Origin: Succinivibrionaceae bacterium UBA3769
GTDB lineage: Bacteria; Pseudomonadota; Gammaproteobacteria; Enterobacterales; Succinivibrionaceae
Reading direction: 5' to 3'
Length of the DNA stretch: 8,851 nt
Assembly (NCBI GenBank): GCA_002372325.1
Contig: DFFT01000083.1
Location: 1 to 8,851, forward strand
Part shown: in pieces, positions 6,114 to 8,851 of the stretch
How positions within the stretch are numbered: position 1 is the first letter of the stretch
Layout: every line of letters begins with the position of its first letter
The notes under the pieces: model-generated
Database searches by the model: none
The model's input: the letters and a program-made list of their open reading frames with translations, nothing else
Told to the model about the DNA's origin: nothing
Made by a program: the position numbers and the translations under genes

Positions 6114-7130
6114 ATGACCACAACCAAGAACTCTGAACACTCCGCTGTTAAATCTGCTGTTAAGCCTGCTGTCGCGCTTTCCAAAAACAACCCGCATGGC
6201 GAGTTTAGGAAAGTCAGCCTGCTGTCATTTGATTTGTCAGCCTATTTAAAGCCAATTCATGAAAAGACGAACCCCTTGTCTGCGCATTCCTCTTCAGACA
6301 CATTGTCAGGCCCCCGGTCTTCGCTTGTGAAGAAATCCCCGGAGCCGGTGCGTTTGAAGACTGTCAATGTAAAGACCTTTTCGCATTCTGCCTTTCCGCA
6401 TTCAGCTGCCTTGAAAACCGCTTTCTCGAAAACCGCTTATGCAAAAATGAGCTCTCTGTCATTTCGTTTGAATTTGAAGATGATCTCTGGGTCTCGCCCC
6501 TTGTCTTGCCTCATGTCAGGCCCCTCGTCTCGTCCCTTGTCAGGCACCTTGTTCCGTTCCTTGTCTGGCTCCTCTCCTCGTCCCTTGTCAGGCCCCTCGA
6601 CTCGTTCCTTGTCAGACTCCCAGTCTGAGCTTTTGAAGAAATGCCAGCAGCCAGCCAGTTTGAAGAGCGGCCATGTAAAGAACTGCCTTTTGAAGACCTT
6701 CTCGAGTTCGGCTTATGTTAAAACCGCTGCTGTTTCGGAAACCGCTTATTTAAAAACCGGCCCTCTGCCATATCATTTGAATTTGAAGAAGATACCCGTG
6801 TCTCGCCCCTTGTCTGGCACCACGTCTCGCCTCTCGTCTGGCCCCTCGTTTCGATCTTTGCCAGCCCCCAAGTCTGCGACTGTGCTGGAATTACCGAAGG
6901 AGGCCCATCTGAAGAATGTCCGTTCAAAGAATCCCCGTGGGAATAACATCCCGACCTGGATATCTCAGAATAATATTTCCCTTGTCCGTGTGCCCCTTAA
7001 GAAAGTATTACTAAGACTGACCTATTTGAAAGCAGCGCAGCGTTCGGATAGCAAAAACCCCGAGCTGCTTAAAAAACTGGCCATGCTTATGACACCGGCT
7101 GCGAACACGCATTTCCCCCCGGAATCGTAA
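6114..7130 (+). CDS. Unrecognised basic Ser/Lys/Leu-rich repeat protein
   Basis: 338 aa, no family recognised. AGGA lies ten bases before the ATG, which is three bases after the upstream stop. The protein is strongly basic, with many K, R and S, few acidic residues and no membrane span or signal peptide. It is made of repeats at several scales: AVKS/AVKP/AVAL (11-22); SHSAF/PHSAA (90-99); an eight-residue SRPLSG-type unit (138-169, and 229-252); and a higher-order unit of about 83-102 residues seen as copies near 34-88, 112-195 and 216-272. Matching blocks are SSLSFRLNLKMI/GPLPYHLNLKKI and LKTVNVKTF/LKSGHVKNCLLKTF. Every repeat length in DNA is a multiple of three, which supports real coding. 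Its codon choice (much TTG, TCT, AAG) differs from traE. It could be a nucleic-acid-binding or surface filament protein; equally it could be a repeat expansion with little function. Confidence 0.55.
   Translation: MTTTKNSEHSAVKSAVKPAVALSKNNPHGEFRKVSLLSFDLSAYLKPIHEKTNPLSAHSSSDTLSGPRSSLVKKSPEPVRLKTVNVKTFSHSAFPHSAALKTAFSKTAYAKMSSLSFRLNLKMISGSRPLSCLMSGPSSRPLSGTLFRSLSGSSPRPLSGPSTRSLSDSQSELLKKCQQPASLKSGHVKNCLLKTFSSSAYVKTAAVSETAYLKTGPLPYHLNLKKIPVSRPLSGTTSRLSSGPSFRSLPAPKSATVLELPKEAHLKNVRSKNPRGNNIPTWISQNNISLVRVPLKKVLLRLTYLKAAQRSDSKNPELLKKLAMLMTPAANTHFPPES
6144..6179 (+). repeat. 12-bp tandem repeat, three units, in frame
   Basis: Units at 6144-6155, 6156-6167 and 6168-6179, each starting GCTGT, encode AVKS, AVKP and AVAL near the N-terminus of the repeat protein. 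The first two differ at only a few bases and the third is more diverged. Confidence 0.7.
6381..6442 (+). repeat. Two neighbouring 15-bp tandem duplications, in frame
   Basis: 6381-6395 and 6396-6410 share the CGCATTC core and encode SHSAF/PHSAA. 6413-6427 and 6428-6442 share GAAAACCGCTT and lie two bases further on. Both are frame-preserving duplications inside the repeat protein gene. Confidence 0.65.
6525..6620 (+). repeat. 24-bp tandem repeat, four units
   Basis: Units 6525-6548, 6549-6572, 6573-6596 and 6597-6620 share the core CGTYCCTTGTCWGRC. Each encodes eight residues of the pattern xxRxLSxx (SSRPLSGT, LFRSLSGS, SPRPLSGP, STRSLSDS). A partial, degraded unit precedes them at about 6489-6524. 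Confidence 0.88.
6798..6869 (+). repeat. Second 24-bp tandem repeat block, three units
   Basis: Units 6798-6821, 6822-6845 and 6846-6869 are of the same family as the block at 6525-6620 and sit at the same place within the next higher-order copy. They encode VSRPLSGT, TSRLSSGP and SFRSLPAP. The third unit is the most diverged, consistent with decay at the array edge. Confidence 0.8.
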
Positions 7131-7489
7131 CAAAGCAAGGCTTTAACCATGCTGTAACCAGCAGCTTCGTTAATTCCCTTTATCAGGAATCATTGGTGAT
7201 CAGGAGCGGTTTTGTCCTGTGCTCAGGAGTGGCTTTGTCCTGTGATCAGGAACAGTCATGCCCTGTGATCAGGAACGGCAGCCCTGTAATCAGGATAGCA
7301 GCCCCTGTAATCAGGAACCGCTGTGCCCTTTAACCAGAAGCTGCTGCGCCTTGCCCCCGGAATCAGCTGCAACCGTACTTGACTGGAATCATGAACCAGC
7401 CGAGCCGTAACCCGCGACTCCGAACAAAAACTCAGAACATTAAACGAAACACTAACTTTTCAACAACAGGAACTTAAACAGGATCAGCT
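7131..7489. other. Non-coding gap upstream of traL
   Basis: No supported gene; frames are broken by stops on the forward strand. The first two-thirds is filled by a degenerate 21-23 bp repeat array. The remainder (about 7351-7489) is A/C-rich and carries no clear feature until the traL ribosome binding site AGGA at 7480-7483. A TTGACT at 7379-7384 has no acceptable -10 box at normal spacing. Confidence 0.6.
7195..7350 (+). repeat. Iteron-like array of 21-23 bp units
   Basis: Seven directly repeated units start at 7195, 7218, 7241, 7264, 7285, 7306 and 7329, with lengths 23, 23, 23, 21, 21, 23 and 22 bp. The consensus start is TGTRATCAGGA and most units end in GYCC or GCCC. The core TGATCA is palindromic. 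Fainter copies precede it (about 7153-7194, with TGTAACCAGCAG and TTTATCAGGAAT). The unit lengths are not multiples of three and stops interrupt the frames, so it is not coding. The arrangement resembles plasmid iterons or a multi-site operator; no function is shown. Confidence 0.8.
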
Positions 7490-7786
7490 ATGACTCAGAT
7501 CGAAATCCCCCGTTATCTGGATGACCCTCCGGTGCTTCTCCTCTGGTCGGTGGATGAAATTGCGCCGCTTCTGGCCGGACTCTTGATCGGCATGCAAATA
7601 GGGCAGGCCTTTATCTGCACCGGAGCGGGACTTCTTATCACCCATTTTTACCGCCGCTGCCTCGAAAACAGTCAGGACGGCTTTCTGGCCCATTTCCTCT
7701 ACTGGCACGGTTTAAGTCCGGCCCGAGGAAGAATCTTTCCCAACCCCTACATCCGGGAATTCGGCTGTATCCCGGAATTCCGGTAG
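7490..7786 (+). CDS. traL: TraL, inner-membrane component of F-type conjugative T4SS
   Basis: 98 aa, the expected size for TraL, a small inner-membrane protein needed for assembly of the conjugative pilus in F-type systems; it is distantly related to VirB3. Seen here: the N-terminal IEIPRYLDDPP (4-14), a hydrophobic stretch with two likely membrane passes (about 15-35 and 36-53), then a polar loop, FLAHFLYWHG (65-74) and the terminal FPNPYIREF (83-91), all typical of the family. AGGA lies six bases before the ATG. Its order before traE matches F and related elements. The last codons lie in an 18-bp duplication (IREFGC/IPEFR) that includes the TAG stop, and the same frame stays open for 106 more codons after the TAG. 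Confidence 0.93.
   Translation: MTQIEIPRYLDDPPVLLLWSVDEIAPLLAGLLIGMQIGQAFICTGAGLLITHFYRRCLENSQDGFLAHFLYWHGLSPARGRIFPNPYIREFGCIPEFR
7751..7786 (+). repeat. 18-bp tandem duplication at the traL 3' end with a 12-bp palindrome
   Basis: 7751-7768 and 7769-7786 match at 13 of 18 positions (ATCCSGGAATTC core). The second copy contains the perfect palindrome CCGGAATTCCGG (7772-7783) and ends in the traL TAG stop. It encodes the terminal IREFGC/IPEFR of TraL. Confidence 0.65.
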
Positions 7787-8107
7787 GAAAGTATTGGGAT
7801 ACTGGAAATTGAGGCATCGGAAATTGAGACACCAAAAATCGAGCCAAAAATCGAGGCACCGGAAATTAAGACACCGGAACATGACAGAAATTCATTGCCT
7901 GTCCCTCACACAACTTACACCCGCAGACACCGCACGACAGAAACCATGATACAGGAACACACAAGAAGAACACTTACGCGGCCCAGAGCCGGAGCCGCAT
8001 ACCATGCAAGCAGCATAAAAAGACCCCGCAGGAAGAACCCGGCTCCGGATCATTTCGGGAGAACCCTGATCAGGAGAACAGCAAAAAACCATGACAGGAG
8101 ATCATGA
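7787..8107 (+). other. Open in-frame extension behind the traL TAG stop
   Basis: No independent gene is supported here, but the traL frame is free of stops for 106 codons after the TAG and ends in TGA at 8105-8107, overlapping the traE start. The implied peptide begins with EIEAS/EIETP-type five-residue repeats and continues as a basic, R/T/H-rich tail. Internal starts (TTG 7895, ATG 7948) lack a good ribosome binding site. Heavy use of AGA and ACA codons differs from traL and traE, which argues against coding. It could be a decayed fusion, a readthrough product or a chance open frame. Confidence 0.35.
7804..7875 (+). repeat. 15-bp tandem repeat array after traL
   Basis: Units at 7804-7818, 7819-7833, 7834-7845 (shortened to 12 bp), 7846-7860 and 7861-7875 follow the pattern RRAAATYGAGRCACC. 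All lengths are multiples of three. A partial unit, GGAACATGACAG, follows. In the traL frame they read EIEAS, EIETP, KIEP, KIEAP, EIKTP. Confidence 0.85.
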
Positions 8108-8811
8108 TGAATCTACAGCGATTACTAACCTCATGGCAGGGGCTTAGGATGGCGGTTTTCAGTTTGGCTGCCCTGACCGCAGTCCTGACGGCAGCCAATT
8201 TGGCTCTGGCCCTGGGCCTGCTTTTCCGGGACGAAACCGTAGTTTTGGTACCCCCGGTGCTGGACTCCCGGGTCTCAATCACCCGGAGACAGGCGGACGA
8301 AGGACTCCTGAAGTCCTGGGGCCTTTACCTGGCCCAGCTTCTTGGGAATGCCACCCCCGGAAACACCGAGTTTCTCAAGGAATCCGTGGCTCCCATCCTG
8401 TCTCCCCGGGTGTTCGGCGAATTTATGACCGCTCTTAACACCCAGGCCGAGGAGATGCGGTTTGACAGGGTAAGCCTCCGCTTTGAGCCCCGGCTCGTCC
8501 AGTATGAAAAGAGCTCCGGCCTCGTGTTTGTCACCGGTCAGAGCGTGGCCGTGGGCCCCGGCGGCGACGAACGCCGCAAAGAAAGAACCTACGAATTTTT
8601 GATTGAGATCCAGAACTACATGCCCCTCCTGTCCCGCATGGACACCTACCAGGGGAGCGCCCGCACCGCCAAGGTACGGGAAAAGCTCCGGGCCCGGGAG
8701 AATCGCCGCTCCCGCCGGGAGGCCGAGAGAGCCTCCGGGAACCCGGGAGGCTTAACAGGCAGCAGTAACAGCTTTAACGATGAAATAAGGAACAGCGGAT
8801 ATGACTATTAG
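8107..8811 (+). CDS. traE: TraE, inner-membrane T4SS pilus assembly protein (VirB5/VirB8-like position)
   Basis: 234 aa from the ATG at 8107. TraE is a bitopic inner-membrane protein of F-type T4SS whose periplasmic domain is VirB8-like and supports pilus assembly. Seen here: a short cytoplasmic N-terminus, one membrane span (about 15-40), then a periplasmic domain with the characteristic SWGLYLAQLLGNATPGN (70-86), FVTGQ (141-145) and YEFLIEIQNYMPLLS (162-176). The end (about 185-234) is a basic then Ser/Asn/Gly-rich tail, making it longer than F TraE (188 aa). Tandem ATGs stand at 8104 and 8107; GGAG at 8097-8100 is six bases before the second, which is preferred. Codon use is GC-rich and regular. 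The stop overlaps a possible early start of the next gene. Confidence 0.9.
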   Translation: MNLQRLLTSWQGLRMAVFSLAALTAVLTAANLALALGLLFRDETVVLVPPVLDSRVSITRRQADEGLLKSWGLYLAQLLGNATPGNTEFLKESVAPILSPRVFGEFMTALNTQAEEMRFDRVSLRFEPRLVQYEKSSGLVFVTGQSVAVGPGGDERRKERTYEFLIEIQNYMPLLSRMDTYQGSARTAKVREKLRARENRRSRREAERASGNPGGLTGSSNSFNDEIRNSGYDY

Positions 8812-8830
8812 TACCACCCCGGAGCAAACC

Positions 8831-8851
8831 ATGAAGAACGCTCTCGTCAGC
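8831..8851 (+). CDS. Start of the next tra gene, probably traK (truncated by window end)
   Basis: Only seven codons are visible (MKNALVS). GGAG at 8821-8824 stands six bases before the ATG, a good fit. An in-frame ATG at 8801 overlaps the traE stop and could be an alternative start, with only AAGG ten bases upstream. A lysine-containing start followed by small hydrophobic residues would suit the signal peptide of TraK, the secretin-like outer-membrane component that follows traE in F. Identity is inferred from gene order, not from sequence. Confidence 0.45.

Noticed and set aside
6718..6927. Minus-strand frame with ETRGQTRGETW-like periodicity
   Set aside because: The periodicity is only the 24-bp repeat read on the other strand; no start signal supports it.
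7195..7350. CRISPR array
   Set aside because: Units follow one another without unique spacers, are only 21-23 bp and are degenerate throughout; no cas gene is present.
7379..7384. TTGACT as a -35 box for a traL promoter
   Set aside because: No -10-like hexamer at 16-19 bp; the nearest AT-containing site is about 23 bp away and poor.
7895..8107. Separate 70-aa gene starting at TTG
   Set aside because: There is no ribosome binding site before the TTG, the codon use is unlike its neighbours, and the frame is simply the continuation of the traL frame past TAG.

Overview
The window joins two pieces of DNA with very different base composition. The left part (about 1-4450) is AT-rich and carries a type IV, modification-dependent restriction locus: mcrB, mcrC and a closely spaced third gene of unknown function. 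The right part (about 4600-8851) is GC-rich and carries the start of an F-type conjugative type IV secretion (MPF-F) gene block: traL, traE and the first codons of the next gene, probably traK. Two large unrecognised genes precede traL. TraL/TraE/TraK belong to an envelope-spanning conjugation machine, so a Gram-negative (diderm) host is likely. I cannot name the genus. The whole looks like an integrative conjugative element or plasmid with a laterally acquired defence island beside its transfer operon.

Layout: 1-142, AT-rich leader with inverted repeats; 143-2173 mcrB (long McrB with an MrcB-like N-terminal region and an insertion inside the AAA+ module); 2154-3467 mcrC (PD-(D/E)xK nuclease), overlapping mcrB by 20 nt; 3508-4347 unknown 279-aa protein, 40 nt after mcrC and probably in the same transcript; 4348-4838 non-coding junction where composition changes; 4839-6110 unknown 423-aa membrane protein with a long charged, disordered middle; 6114-7130 unknown 338-aa basic, Ser/Lys-rich protein built almost wholly of nested repeats; 7131-7489 non-coding gap with an iteron-like array of 21-23 bp units; 7490-7786 traL; 7787-8106 nominal gap with a 15-bp repeat array that stays open in the traL frame; 8107-8811 traE; 8831 onward, partial traK-like gene.

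Functionally, McrB (nucleotide-driven AAA+ motor) and McrC (nuclease) should form one complex cutting modified foreign DNA; the third gene may be an accessory or simply cargo. TraL and TraE are inner-membrane parts of the pilus assembly apparatus. In the F plasmid traL is preceded by the pilin gene traA; here that place is taken by the two unknown genes.

The most unusual property is a repeat-expansion zone from about 6144 to 7875. It holds separate tandem arrays with periods of 12, 15, 24, 21-23 and 15 bp, plus a 250-306 bp higher-order repeat. Inside the 338-aa reading frame every repeat length is a multiple of three. In the gap before traL the lengths are not. After traL they are again, although that stretch lies behind a TAG stop.
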